41,469 bases of DNA, from assembly GCA_947258715.1 (NCBI GenBank), contig CAMYJH010000027.1, positions 6,919 through 48,387 on the forward strand, written 5' to 3'. Origin of the DNA: an uncultured Gammaproteobacteria bacterium (GTDB lineage Bacteria > Pseudomonadota > Gammaproteobacteria > HK1). This document shows, one piece after another, positions 1 to 8,877 of the stretch. Within the stretch, counting starts at the first letter, position 1. Each line of letters opens with the position of its first letter. The notes beneath the pieces are model-generated. The model did no database searches and was not told the DNA's origin. It saw only the letters and a list, made by a program, of their open reading frames with translations. The position numbers and the translations under genes were made by a program.

Positions 1-559
1 TACCATGAGATAGCAGAGCATCGATGAGTCCAATCTGGACCTTCGGGTAGATATCGACAGCGGCCTTTGAAAATGCCACGATATCCCCAATCCGCTTATG
101 CATTGGATAGTCAACTTTTTGTCCATCTATTCTAGGGGATTTAGAAAGAACGCTTTGAAGACTGATGTAATCGACCCCAATTCCGAGCGCTTTAAGACGG
201 GAAAGCAACTGGATGTTTTTGTCAAACAATCTCTTACGACCCTTTATTTGGGTATACGTGGCCGCGCCAGAGTTTATCGCAAGCTTAAGGTCATGCTCTA
301 GAAGATAAGGCAAAAAAAGATCGGACAAAAACTTGTCGCTTAGTTTAGAAAAAACGTTAGCCCGCATCAGATAGACGTCGATAAACTTACTTGCCTGAAT
401 GAAAGTTTCCGGCTTGTAAAATTTTACGACGAAGTCGGTCGGCATACCTCCCGCCTTGCCAAGGTTGTTGTCCTCGTACCAAATGTCCGTCGCTAGCGCC
501 GTCTGAACGCACGCCAACAGAAAAATTAACGCTGCCAGTGCTTTTTTCTTTAGACCCAT
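1..559 (-). CDS. Exported protein of unknown function (3' part off the left edge)
   Basis: An open frame runs from an ATG at 559 to the window edge without a stop, giving about 186 residues. The first ~23 residues form a clear signal peptide: a basic MGLKKK start, a hydrophobic stretch (ALAALIFLLACV) and a cleavage-like QTALA end. The mature part begins DIWYEDNN and contains short alternating hydrophobic segments (FVVKFY, FIDVYLM, LKLAINSG, ALGIGVDYISLQ, QIGLIDA), a spacing that could fit a TIM-barrel glycan-active protein; that is only a guess from the pattern. It begins 5 bp after the stop of the sulfotransferase/GT2 fusion, so it is probably in the same operon and its product acts in the periplasm or outside. 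The overlapping ATG at 564 stops after four codons and is not the start. Confidence 0.75.
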   Translation of the reverse strand, partial: MGLKKKALAALIFLLACVQTALATDIWYEDNNLGKAGGMPTDFVVKFYKPETFIQASKFIDVYLMRANVFSKLSDKFLSDLFLPYLLEHDLKLAINSGAATYTQIKGRKRLFDKNIQLLSRLKALGIGVDYISLQSVLSKSPRIDGQKVDYPMHKRIGDIVAFSKAAVDIYPKVQIGLIDALLSHG

Positions 560-564
560 GGCAT

Positions 565-3500
565 CTACCTTAGTGAAAAATCCTCTCTTGCCAGCGTCAA
601 GTTACAGCTGTAGTAAGGATCAAGTTGTAACTTTGAATTCCATTTATTTTTTATGAAAGCAATCTCGCGATTGAACCGCTCCAGCTTCTCCATTGTATCT
701 TCACCGCCGCGGGACTTGGACTCGTGATGATATAGTTCCGCGTACGGCGTCCAGAGGTTCCGAAATCCCGCCTCGCGCACCTTGAGGCAAAAGTCAACAT
801 CGTTGAACGCTATACCTAAGCCAGTTTCATCCAGACCGCCAACTTGTTCGTAAATTGACTTGCGCACTACGAGGCATGCGGCGGTTACAGCCGACATGTT
901 TTGAATAACTTTCAGACGGTAAAAATACCCAGAAGAATCACGCGGGAAGTATTTGTGGGAATGGCCCGCAACGCCCCCCAGACCCACGATAACTCCGGCA
1001 TGCTGAATGGTGTCGTCCGGGTAATACAACTTTGCTCCAACGCAACCGATTTCGGGGCGCAGGGCATGGCTTACCATTTCAGTCAGCCACTCAGGGGTAA
1101 TGACTTCAATATCATTATTAACTAGCCCGACCACCTGTCCCCGGGCATGCTTTACTCCGTAGTTGTTTATCGCTGAGAAGTTGAAGGGGTGTCGATAAGG
1201 TAATACCCGGACCCGGGAATCGTCGACCTCGATACGCTCAAAATATTCCAATGTCTCTGGTTCGACGCTGTTATTATTTAGGATAAGAACCTCATAGTTC
1301 TGATACGTCGTATTCTCCAGAACGCTGCGTACACAAGTCTCTAGAAACTCCAGCTTGTCTCGAGTGGGAATCAGAATACTTACCATGGGCTCAGGTCTAG
1401 GCATGCTATAACACACTCGGTAAGTATTTGGTACGAGCCCAGATTCAACTTTTATCGAATCGAATCCATGCGCGGAAAAGTAATCCTGAAGCACTTTGAT
1501 CCCGACTTCCGAGGTGTACCGTTTCTCTCCATGGCCAAGCGCGGCAGACCCAATAACGACCCGCCAGTGATAAAGCACCCTTGGAATATGAACAATGTCC
1601 TTCGAAGTAACATACGTGAGGCTGCGTAATAACAAATCATGATCCTGACAACCTTCCACGCCGACTCGGAACCCTCCAATTTTATCAATTAACTCTCGCC
1701 GATATACTCCGAGGTGAGAAATATAGTTCTGAGAAAAGAACGAATCAGGACTCCAGTCTGGCTTAAAATGAGGGTCAATACGGCGACCTTGTTCGTCGAT
1801 TTTGTCTTCATCACTATAGATAATATTTGCGGACGGCCTCCGATTTATAGCCAATGCGACGAAAAACAACGCATGCTCCGCCAATTCATCATCATGGTCT
1901 AATAGTGCTACGAACTCACCCGTCGCGAGACCTAGGGCAGAATTACTTGCTTCAGAGATATGGCCATTCTTTCTGCGGAAGATTACGTTAATTCGCGGGT
2001 CACGTTTCTTGTAGCTTTCTAGAATTTCCCGGACTTTTGGCGCCGTAGACGCATCGTCTGCAATGCAGAGTTCCCAGTGAGGGTAGCTTTGCCCAATTAC
2101 TGACTCAATAGCTCGCTCAAGGAAATTAATTTCCGTGTTGTACACCGGCATGACGACTGAAATCGTCGGCTTCAGCTTTAAACCTTCGCGGATCTCCCTA
2201 CTCGGATCCAGACAGGCAAGCTCTGGCGCCTCGACCTTTGCAATCCAGTCTTCGTACTCTTGAACAATTGTAGTCTGACCGCTTTCGACACGAAAAGTAT
2301 GATTATAGACCTCATATAACAGTTTGCTTACCGAGGTTTTTTCCAAATCTGATCTCTTTTCTAGATCTCTCAGAATTCCCTCTTCAGAGAGATCTTTGTA
2401 TTGCGCAGCCTTTTCTACAACACGCTTAAGCATTTGATCACGCGCAATCTCCGATTCTATCGCTACAAACTGAATGCGTCTGACGGAGAACTTGGCCGGC
2501 TGCTCAATAGGATCCATCCGTATTTTCCTGGGAGTTGCTGGCAACCAGTATATCCGCATAACTGTCCCGTCACTTCTAAACGGCAGCGCTACCGATGCCC
2601 ACTCGCTGTAACCTTCCCCAAAGTCGAAGTAAAGTTTCGCAGTGCCCCGGGTGACGTTGGCTCGAATTGAATATTCGATTGAATACCAGCCCGGATTCAG
2701 TTTGTCTTTGAATCCTTTGAGCCCGAACCAAGGGTCTTCTTCGACGGACTCCCACGGGTAACCGTCTTTTCCGCAGTGCTTGATGCCCTTTAAAGGCGTG
2801 AGAACCAAATCGCTTCCTGACACAGCTCCCAGCGACTCATAAGCGGCAGCTTGGGAGGAAAACTCTGCCCGCAGATCTGGGGCTTGTTTCATTTTTTTTA
2901 ATCCACGAAGTGATAGGCTAAACGTTGCTGGTTTGTCGCATGGGTCAAGTCTTATCGAATTACACCTGAGTGGGATATATATCGGAATCTGTTGCCGACC
3001 CTTTCCAGACAGACGCAAATTTATAACGAGCGAAGGGTCGAACCCATTGCCAGCATCGATGAACAGCTGCGCCTCCATGGGCTGATCAGAGTTCTGCTCG
3101 ATGTTCATCCACCACCAGCCTGCTAGATCGGTCCATGAACGTTCAGATAGGATTAAAAACTGAGGGTCAAATCCAGTCGAAATCCAGCCTGAATCAGCGG
3201 TCTCTATCTCGTTAAAAGGAAGTAGCTCAACAGGCGTGCTCTTTCGGAGGTCCTGTAAAAATACTCTCAACATTCGAGCGGACTTTAAGAGCCGCCAGCC
3301 AAACGAAGAGCCTGCCTTGCGGAGGCGATGATTGATTTCGACAGCCCTGACGCCCACCTGTTGAATCACTTTGTCTTTTTCTTCGATCTCGAGGTCTAGC
3401 GTCTCAATTCGACCCTCCCGCTCGGCAAGCTCTTGGCCAAGCGTGGATGCGCGGGCTTCTTGTTGCTTAAGATCGTCAATTAGCGATTCGATCCGGCCGT

Positions 3501-4794
3501 CCCGATGGGCAAGTTCTTGGCCAAGCGCGAATGCGCGGGCTTTTTGTTTCTCAAGGTCATGGATTAGCGATTCGATCCGGCCGTCCCGCTGGGCAAGCTC
3601 TTGGCCAAGTGTAGATGCGCGGACTTCTTGCTCCTCAAGGTCGTGGATTAGCGATTCGATCCGGCCGTCCCGCTGGGCAAGCTCTTGGCCAAGTTTAGAT
3701 GCGCGGACTTCTTGTTCCTCAAGGTCATGGATTAGAGATTCGATTCGGTCGTCCCGCGCTTCGGCTACACGAGTCAGTGCGTCCGCTCGCGCAGCCTGAT
3801 CATTCAAATTGCATAACAGAGAATTGATGCGGCAATCTCGTTCACCGAGCACTTGACTCAGCGCCTCAATATGGCTGTCCTTTTGGGAGACAGCTTCGTT
3901 TTGAACAATAATAATGTTGTCGAGTCGATCTAAATACCCGAGCGCTTGCGCCATCCCTTCCATTTCCGTTGACAAAGCATCGAAGGTCTTGGCACTGCTG
4001 TTCGAGTTCAAGCTTCTCCTGTCCCCGGCGATGTCCTTTAAAACCTTGAATGCTGACTTGACCGGTTTAGGAATCCCCGGATCTTCAAATACGTCTTTAG
4101 CCTCTGCAAATGCCTTCCTCAGGTTCTTATCAAGAAAGTTCCGCTGGAACTCAGCTAAACGGTCCGGGTCGAATCTCTTATCGAATCTAAGGGCTTTTGC
4201 GATTCGACGCACCTGCTTTTCCGGATCCGCCAGCATGCGGTCGTAGTCGACAACAACCCGAGGGTAACATTTGGTGAGCTGAATGCTGGGCAGAACATGC
4301 TCTAACCAAAGGTAATGAGTTTTCTCTGGAGGCAGCCCATGTATTCTTTGCATAGAATTAGCCACGCTAATTGGATTTCTTATTGAGATGACATAAGAGG
4401 CATTCAGCTGAAGTTCCTTAAAAATATGCTGCCAAAAAGGCAAAAGCCGACATATACGAGGATCCTTGAATCCAAAAACATCTGCTTTAGAAATTCGAGA
4501 TTTTAGCAGCGCGCTAGCCTGAATACGCAGCGGGTCAATCCTCTCATCTTGCAACGCGGCGGGACTCACTAGGGTTAATGTGTGCCAGTCCTGATCTAAC
4601 TCCCTTAACAGCTCGATATTGATGCGATTAAGGTCAATATCCTCATAGAATCCTTTCTCATTGACGCCGGGCGTGGGGGCCATGAGTCGCTCGCCGAGTT
4701 CGACACCAAGGATTTGAAGACTGCGCGCAATCGAACTGGTCCCACTCCTATGCGCTCCGAGGACGACCACGATTGACTTTTCAGGCGCTTCCAT
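565..4794 (-). CDS. Sulfotransferase - coiled coil - double GT2 glycosyltransferase fusion
   Basis: 1409 residues. Residues 13-21 (GAHRSGTSS) are a sulfotransferase-type P-loop that would bind the 5' phosphosulfate of PAPS; that domain covers roughly 1-260, with FGFKDPR and a VISIRNP segment typical of the family. Residues ~300-500 are a long coiled coil made partly of a 28-residue tandem repeat (four heptads). Residues ~540-790 hold two similar beta-rich units, each ending in an R(L/M)DP..(K/Q)PA.FS motif. The C-terminal half has two GT-A (GT2) domains: one from ~875 with DHDD at 966-969 and a YSDEDK motif, and one from ~1135 starting SILIPTRD, with NND and an FNDVDFCLKVREAG motif. An AAGG stretch precedes the ATG. 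The gene starts 20 bp after the 623-aa GT2 gene ends, so they are probably co-transcribed. Likely role: sulfation and sugar transfer on a surface glycan. Substrates are unknown. Confidence 0.88.
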   Translation of the reverse strand: MEAPEKSIVVVLGAHRSGTSSIARSLQILGVELGERLMAPTPGVNEKGFYEDIDLNRINIELLRELDQDWHTLTLVSPAALQDERIDPLRIQASALLKSRISKADVFGFKDPRICRLLPFWQHIFKELQLNASYVISIRNPISVANSMQRIHGLPPEKTHYLWLEHVLPSIQLTKCYPRVVVDYDRMLADPEKQVRRIAKALRFDKRFDPDRLAEFQRNFLDKNLRKAFAEAKDVFEDPGIPKPVKSAFKVLKDIAGDRRSLNSNSSAKTFDALSTEMEGMAQALGYLDRLDNIIIVQNEAVSQKDSHIEALSQVLGERDCRINSLLCNLNDQAARADALTRVAEARDDRIESLIHDLEEQEVRASKLGQELAQRDGRIESLIHDLEEQEVRASTLGQELAQRDGRIESLIHDLEKQKARAFALGQELAHRDGRIESLIDDLKQQEARASTLGQELAEREGRIETLDLEIEEKDKVIQQVGVRAVEINHRLRKAGSSFGWRLLKSARMLRVFLQDLRKSTPVELLPFNEIETADSGWISTGFDPQFLILSERSWTDLAGWWWMNIEQNSDQPMEAQLFIDAGNGFDPSLVINLRLSGKGRQQIPIYIPLRCNSIRLDPCDKPATFSLSLRGLKKMKQAPDLRAEFSSQAAAYESLGAVSGSDLVLTPLKGIKHCGKDGYPWESVEEDPWFGLKGFKDKLNPGWYSIEYSIRANVTRGTAKLYFDFGEGYSEWASVALPFRSDGTVMRIYWLPATPRKIRMDPIEQPAKFSVRRIQFVAIESEIARDQMLKRVVEKAAQYKDLSEEGILRDLEKRSDLEKTSVSKLLYEVYNHTFRVESGQTTIVQEYEDWIAKVEAPELACLDPSREIREGLKLKPTISVVMPVYNTEINFLERAIESVIGQSYPHWELCIADDASTAPKVREILESYKKRDPRINVIFRRKNGHISEASNSALGLATGEFVALLDHDDELAEHALFFVALAINRRPSANIIYSDEDKIDEQGRRIDPHFKPDWSPDSFFSQNYISHLGVYRRELIDKIGGFRVGVEGCQDHDLLLRSLTYVTSKDIVHIPRVLYHWRVVIGSAALGHGEKRYTSEVGIKVLQDYFSAHGFDSIKVESGLVPNTYRVCYSMPRPEPMVSILIPTRDKLEFLETCVRSVLENTTYQNYEVLILNNNSVEPETLEYFERIEVDDSRVRVLPYRHPFNFSAINNYGVKHARGQVVGLVNNDIEVITPEWLTEMVSHALRPEIGCVGAKLYYPDDTIQHAGVIVGLGGVAGHSHKYFPRDSSGYFYRLKVIQNMSAVTAACLVVRKSIYEQVGGLDETGLGIAFNDVDFCLKVREAGFRNLWTPYAELYHHESKSRGGEDTMEKLERFNREIAFIKNKWNSKLQLDPYYSCNLTLAREDFSLR
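3403..3738 (-). repeat. Four tandem 84-bp units encoding a 28-aa coiled-coil repeat
   Basis: The phase-equivalent point of the unit recurs at 3403, 3487, 3571, 3655 and 3739, exactly 84 bp apart. Each unit encodes 28 residues, for example IESLIHDLEEQEVRAS followed by a LGQELAQRDGR half. Twenty-eight residues is four heptads, so a change in copy number would lengthen or shorten the coil without breaking the frame. Units two to four are nearly identical at DNA level, while the outer ones have drifted. Confidence 0.9.
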
Positions 4795-4814
4795 TTTCCG
4801 ACCTTAGCGAGTTG

Positions 4815-6686
4815 CTATGCCATTTTCTCTCGCCAAGGCTTTTTCACCCGTGGCGAGCGGCTTAGGGAAAAATCCGGCCGATCGTAGCTCAAATTCGGAT
4901 TATAAAAAGGATCGTGCAGCATGACCTGCTTCCAACGCCGGCGCATATAGGCGAGCTCGCTATTCGCCCGCTCCCTTCCTCTTGCAGAGAGGTCTTTCCC
5001 CCGAGAGGCAGACTCATGGTGATATAGTTCCGCGAAAGGCGTCCAAACAACTCTGTACCCTGCTTCGCGAACGCGTAAGCAGTAATCGACGTCGTTGAAA
5101 GCGATCGGCAGATTTAGAGCATCCAGGCCACGGAGCTTCTGAAATATGCTTCGCCAAGTCATCAGGCAAGCTCCCGTGACCGCAGAAATATCCTGCGCCA
5201 CAATCGCTCTGTCACAGTAGCCGGGGTCATCACGCTCAAGAAACGCGTGGAGGTGATCAGCACACCCGCCTGGGCCGACGGCATCTCCTCCATGCTGCAC
5301 GCGGCCATCGGTATAATAGAGCTTTGCACCCACCACACCCACGTTGGGCTGAACGAGGTGGCCGAGCATAGTTTCCAGCCAGTCTGAAGTGATGACCTCC
5401 GTGTCGTTGTTCAACAAGCAAAGAACTTCGCCCGAAGAAATTTTCGCAGCGGTATTATTAATGTCAGAATAATTAAACGGTTTGTCATAGCGGAGTATCC
5501 GTATCTTAGGCAGCCGGTTTAACCCCTCTAGATAGTTTCGTGCCTGCTGGTCGCAACTCTGATTATCTATAACGATGAGCTCGTAATTCAGAAACGTGCT
5601 TTTGACTAATATACTTTCGACACAACCCTTCAGGTAGTTTACGGCATTCCGTGTTGGCACGATGATGCTAATCTTTGGCAGTTCCGAAGGTAACGCATAA
5701 TGCCATCTGTAATGCCCCGCATGCGTTCGATTTACTTTCGCCGCCACGCCCGCCCGTTTCTGATGCGACTCTACCGGATCCAGCAACCTTGGAGTTGATT
5801 GCGCAGCCACGTCAGTCTTTTGAATCGGCATGTGCCAAAGAATAGAGGGGATATGCCGAATCGCTGAATTCCCGAGCTCCTCTGTAATCATCAATAGAAA
5901 GCCGTGAACACTTGATTCCAGGCTGCTCAAGAGCGGCAGGTTTTCGCGAACGGTCAATACGTCTGACCGTATCGCCGCAGCGTAGCTGATATAGTTAGTC
6001 GAGCGGAGATATTCCTGGGACCAGTCCGGTTTGAAAACTGGATTTATTCGTGCTCCGCAGGCATCGAGACTGTCGTGGTCAGCATAAATGAAACGCGCGC
6101 TGTCATGATATACGGCCTCGCTGCCGAGCCAGTAGAGCGCATGCTCGGCCAGTCTCATACCCGCCTTCAGAAACACGAACCATGTAGAGCAGAGATTTTC
6201 TGGAGCGACGAGTCTTACAACGTTGGTTAACTCTAACTCGGGCGAGTATTCCAGCACCTTCAACCAACTCGGAGGTCGAAGGGTTTCACCATCAGCAGTC
6301 TTCCTCGAGGTAACCACGAGCGTTGCATTGAAGCTACGATATAATTGCTGCCGTAGCGACAAAAATGTTTCATTCAGCTTGGCTCGTTCTTGATGATCTG
6401 CAAAAATAATTATCTCGAATCGAGGTGACCGCTGCCAGCAATCAATATGCTGACGTATCTGCTTCCGATCGAGGCCTGTTATGGTATCGAATCGCCTGAC
6501 CCAGCGATGGTAAGTCAGCCCCGAAGGAGAGCCGAGCAACCATTGGGCGAATCGATAAAAGCTGTCCAGGCCGTTGTAAAAGAATTCCGGCAGCAAACCT
6601 TCAGGGGACCAACGAAAAGAGACACCACTCACAATTCGGGACACGAGCGTCCGATAAGCCTTTGCAATCGGCGTCAGACGACCCAA
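4815..6686 (-). CDS. Double GT2 family glycosyltransferase with a degenerate first domain
   Basis: 623 residues. The protein matches the C-terminal half of the downstream 1409-aa fusion: residues ~90-300 align with its first GT2 domain and ~338-590 with its second. In the first domain the metal-binding DHDD of the fusion is replaced by LKAG (173-176), and YSDEDK becomes YADHDS, while flanking residues (LAEHAL, F.PDWS, NYIS) are kept. This suggests a non-catalytic or structural domain. The second domain looks intact: IIVPTRNAVNYL, LLNNDTEVI, AFNDVDYCLRVREAG and ELYHHES. No membrane segment is obvious, so a cytosolic enzyme working at the inner membrane is likely. The start used is a TTG without a convincing ribosome site, so it may be slightly off. 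It ends 20 bp before the fusion gene. Confidence 0.85.
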   Translation of the reverse strand: MGRLTPIAKAYRTLVSRIVSGVSFRWSPEGLLPEFFYNGLDSFYRFAQWLLGSPSGLTYHRWVRRFDTITGLDRKQIRQHIDCWQRSPRFEIIIFADHQERAKLNETFLSLRQQLYRSFNATLVVTSRKTADGETLRPPSWLKVLEYSPELELTNVVRLVAPENLCSTWFVFLKAGMRLAEHALYWLGSEAVYHDSARFIYADHDSLDACGARINPVFKPDWSQEYLRSTNYISYAAAIRSDVLTVRENLPLLSSLESSVHGFLLMITEELGNSAIRHIPSILWHMPIQKTDVAAQSTPRLLDPVESHQKRAGVAAKVNRTHAGHYRWHYALPSELPKISIIVPTRNAVNYLKGCVESILVKSTFLNYELIVIDNQSCDQQARNYLEGLNRLPKIRILRYDKPFNYSDINNTAAKISSGEVLCLLNNDTEVITSDWLETMLGHLVQPNVGVVGAKLYYTDGRVQHGGDAVGPGGCADHLHAFLERDDPGYCDRAIVAQDISAVTGACLMTWRSIFQKLRGLDALNLPIAFNDVDYCLRVREAGYRVVWTPFAELYHHESASRGKDLSARGRERANSELAYMRRRWKQVMLHDPFYNPNLSYDRPDFSLSRSPRVKKPWREKMA

Positions 6687-7467
6687 TCGGGAAAAAAAGA
6701 GTTACGAAAATACTCACAGTTCTCTTGGCACGACTCTGATTCAATCGGACTTGCAGATGCACAGTTCCGAACTCTACCGCTCGTCAATTTTCGGTTCGTC
6801 GACATCTTGCCTGCCTCTCGACATAGAGGGTGCTACCCCCAATCCCTGCCGCGCTTGGTCTTATCCCCGCCCAGACGGCGTCCAGACCGAGCGAGTGAGC
6901 CCCACTTTCGTTAGGATCAGCCGAAATCTTCCAATTCGCACCTCCGGGAGGTATTCGCCTAATCGGCGAGGCCGGGGCACGAATGGCGAATGGCGAATGG
7001 CAGAAATTGTACTAATTATTCCATAAACCGTGGCCTCCTTGGCACCCTTTTCAGGCACTCGCCTTTAAACGGGCGTTCAGCTTTCGGGAGACCCCAGATT
7101 CATGATACCAGTGGTCAAACGTCCGTCGTGCGGCGCTAGACGGCACGCTCCGGAGGCTAATGGCCACGGGGAGGGTGGATTCATCTGGCTTCCGTCCAGC
7201 GGACTGCCATACGGCTTAAGGCCCATCGCTTGGCGAGTGAATTCGGGAAGTGCTTTTCCGGTTCCCGACCCGTCTCCAATTGCCAATAGACAGTCATTAC
7301 TTATACCGGGAGCAACAAAGTCAGACAATGAAAAAAGCCTTGACTCGCTCTCGCTTCCACGTATTTCCGGGACGTTGACACACCGAAAATATCGCGTCAA
7401 ATACCAGGGTAAGAATTCGAATGAAGAATCTTTTTTTTCGAAGTTAATAAGGTTTTTGTAGATTGTT
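6687..7467. other. 781-bp intergenic stretch without a supported gene
   Basis: No open frame here has a recognisable product. The 107-aa minus-strand frame at 7077-7400 has low-complexity composition and no domain. The stretch contains a GAATGGC triplet repeat (6981-7001) and an AT-rich end (7425-7490). It separates the GT2 gene ending at 7468 from the TTG start of the 623-aa GT2 gene, so it would hold the downstream region of the former and a promoter for the latter, but I cannot pick out a convincing -35/-10 pair. Confidence 0.5.
6981..7001. repeat. GAATGGC x3 short tandem repeat
   Basis: Three perfect head-to-tail copies of the 7-mer GAATGGC lie in the non-coding stretch. The unit count could vary by slippage. 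No function is evident. Confidence 0.85.
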
Positions 7468-8334
7468 TTATCTAAGATTTTTGCCTTTCAAAGAATTCCA
7501 AGCCACAATACAAACCGCTTGCACCATTCTCCACGGCACCATTTTCCACCAGGCTCTAGCGTAGCGGTGCACGTATTGACGCGGCCATTCCTCCCTTCCC
7601 CATTCTCTTGTCACATTCTGCCACCTACTCAAGAATCTCTCGCGATTTTGAGTATCGTAGCTTTTACGTCCAGGCGAAACACTGGCATGGTGATCGATGA
7701 GACTACGGTTGCTCACCAGCAGACGGTATCCCCTCTGCTTCAATCGGACGCAAAGATCAACGTCTTCGAAACCGTTCATGTAGGTCTCATCGAATCCGCC
7801 GAACCCTTCGAATATGTCTGCATTAATTAGAAAACAGGCGGCTGTAATCGCGTTCCACTCACCAAACTCACCGTCGGGCCTACGATGGCGATATCGCCAT
7901 GCGTGTAGTGGTCGGCCATCCCAGTCAAAAAAGACACCGGCATGATGGATGAGGCCGGATTCTGGCTCTAGCTGTATATTTCCAACTGCACCGATATCGG
8001 GCGAACTTCTGGCAAGTTCATACATCGGTTCAAGCCAGCGTGGTTTCAGCACCAAGTCATTATTGAGAAAACACAGATAGCGACCCTTCGCTTGGCGCGC
8101 CCCGAAATTACTGCTCTTTGCGAACCCCAAATTGGAACTATTTAGAAAAACCCGATACGGACGGTCGTTCAGAGTCTTCAGGAATTCACGGGTTCCATCC
8201 GTACTGAAATCGTCGACCAGGATAATCTCGTGTGGGAGACCTGGGACTGTCTGATTGAGACTTTGTAGAAATTGTTTCGTGTACGTTAGACAATTAAAAA
8301 GCGGAGTAATGAAGGATATTTCGATTTTCGCCAT
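7468..8334 (-). CDS. GT2 family glycosyltransferase, rhamnosyltransferase-like
   Basis: A single GT-A domain protein of 288 residues. It starts MAKIEISFITPLFN and has the nucleotide-sugar site (VDDFSTDGT), a CFLNNDLVLKP segment carrying the DxD-equivalent NND, a GAVGN strand, and the conserved GFDETYMNGFEDVDLCVRLKQRGY block with a following DHH. This arrangement is typical of rhamnosyl- and related transferases that use dTDP- or UDP-sugars. The reading frame could extend nine codons to an ATG at 8361, but the homologous fold begins right at the ATG at 8334. It acts in the cytosol at the inner membrane, adding one sugar to a lipid-linked glycan. Acceptor and donor are not shown by the sequence; rfb genes elsewhere in the window make dTDP-rhamnose a plausible donor. 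Confidence 0.88.
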   Translation of the reverse strand: MAKIEISFITPLFNCLTYTKQFLQSLNQTVPGLPHEIILVDDFSTDGTREFLKTLNDRPYRVFLNSSNLGFAKSSNFGARQAKGRYLCFLNNDLVLKPRWLEPMYELARSSPDIGAVGNIQLEPESGLIHHAGVFFDWDGRPLHAWRYRHRRPDGEFGEWNAITAACFLINADIFEGFGGFDETYMNGFEDVDLCVRLKQRGYRLLVSNRSLIDHHASVSPGRKSYDTQNRERFLSRWQNVTREWGREEWPRQYVHRYARAWWKMVPWRMVQAVCIVAWNSLKGKNLR

Positions 8335-8877
8335 TGTTTTTCGAGTCGCGGCACATTTCATTCGGATGGCAGATATCCGGCGACGGGCTAATTATCGCAT
8401 AATCTAGATCCACCTTGACGCGTTCGCCTCCCGTCAGGCGGTAAGGTTCCAAGACTGGTGGAATATCCAGCGGACATCAACAAGTACGTTAGGCGCGAGT
8501 ACCGAGAGCGAAGTAATGTACCCCTCCAAACGAGGGTATTGGCCCCAATTCGAGCGACTGCGATACCGCACGATGTTCAACCGTCTATCAGCCTCGTCCC
8601 ACTCCTGCTCTGCTACCGAAGGTGTGAAGGTGTCAGGATGCTATCAAGGCTGGATACAAAAAAAACGGAATATTCTGATCATGCACTTCAGTGAAGGGGC
8701 AAAGCGTAGTCGACCAGCCTTGTGCGGAATCGCCACACAAAGACGGTTAGGCCGATGGCCTCAACTTCGAGTAATGGACCCTCTTAAGGCGCATCAATAA
8801 TTGGGTTGGTCAGAAAGCCGGGAAATTAGTAACGCTTTGTAGTCGATTAAATCATTTGTTTGCAAGGGTCGCAGCAC
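8335..8877. other. Divergent intergenic region, no gene seen
   Basis: This 543-bp gap lies between the divergent GT2 and heparinase genes. Two overlapping frames on the plus strand (8458-8694 and 8516-8800) have no domain, signal or ribosome site and look like chance frames. It should hold promoters for both directions; no strong -35/-10 pair stands out. Confidence 0.45.

Noticed and set aside
3403..3738. Possible CRISPR array because of regular spacing
   Set aside because: Units are contiguous 84-bp coding repeats without unique spacers, in frame in a coiled coil.
3371..3799. 142-aa plus-strand frame, Ser/Arg-rich, over the 84-bp repeats
   Set aside because: It is the antisense shadow of the coiled-coil repeats; the composition follows from the complementary strand and there is no ribosome site.
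7077..7400. 107-aa minus-strand frame in the 781-bp gap
   Set aside because: No start signal, domain or biased codon pattern; probably chance.
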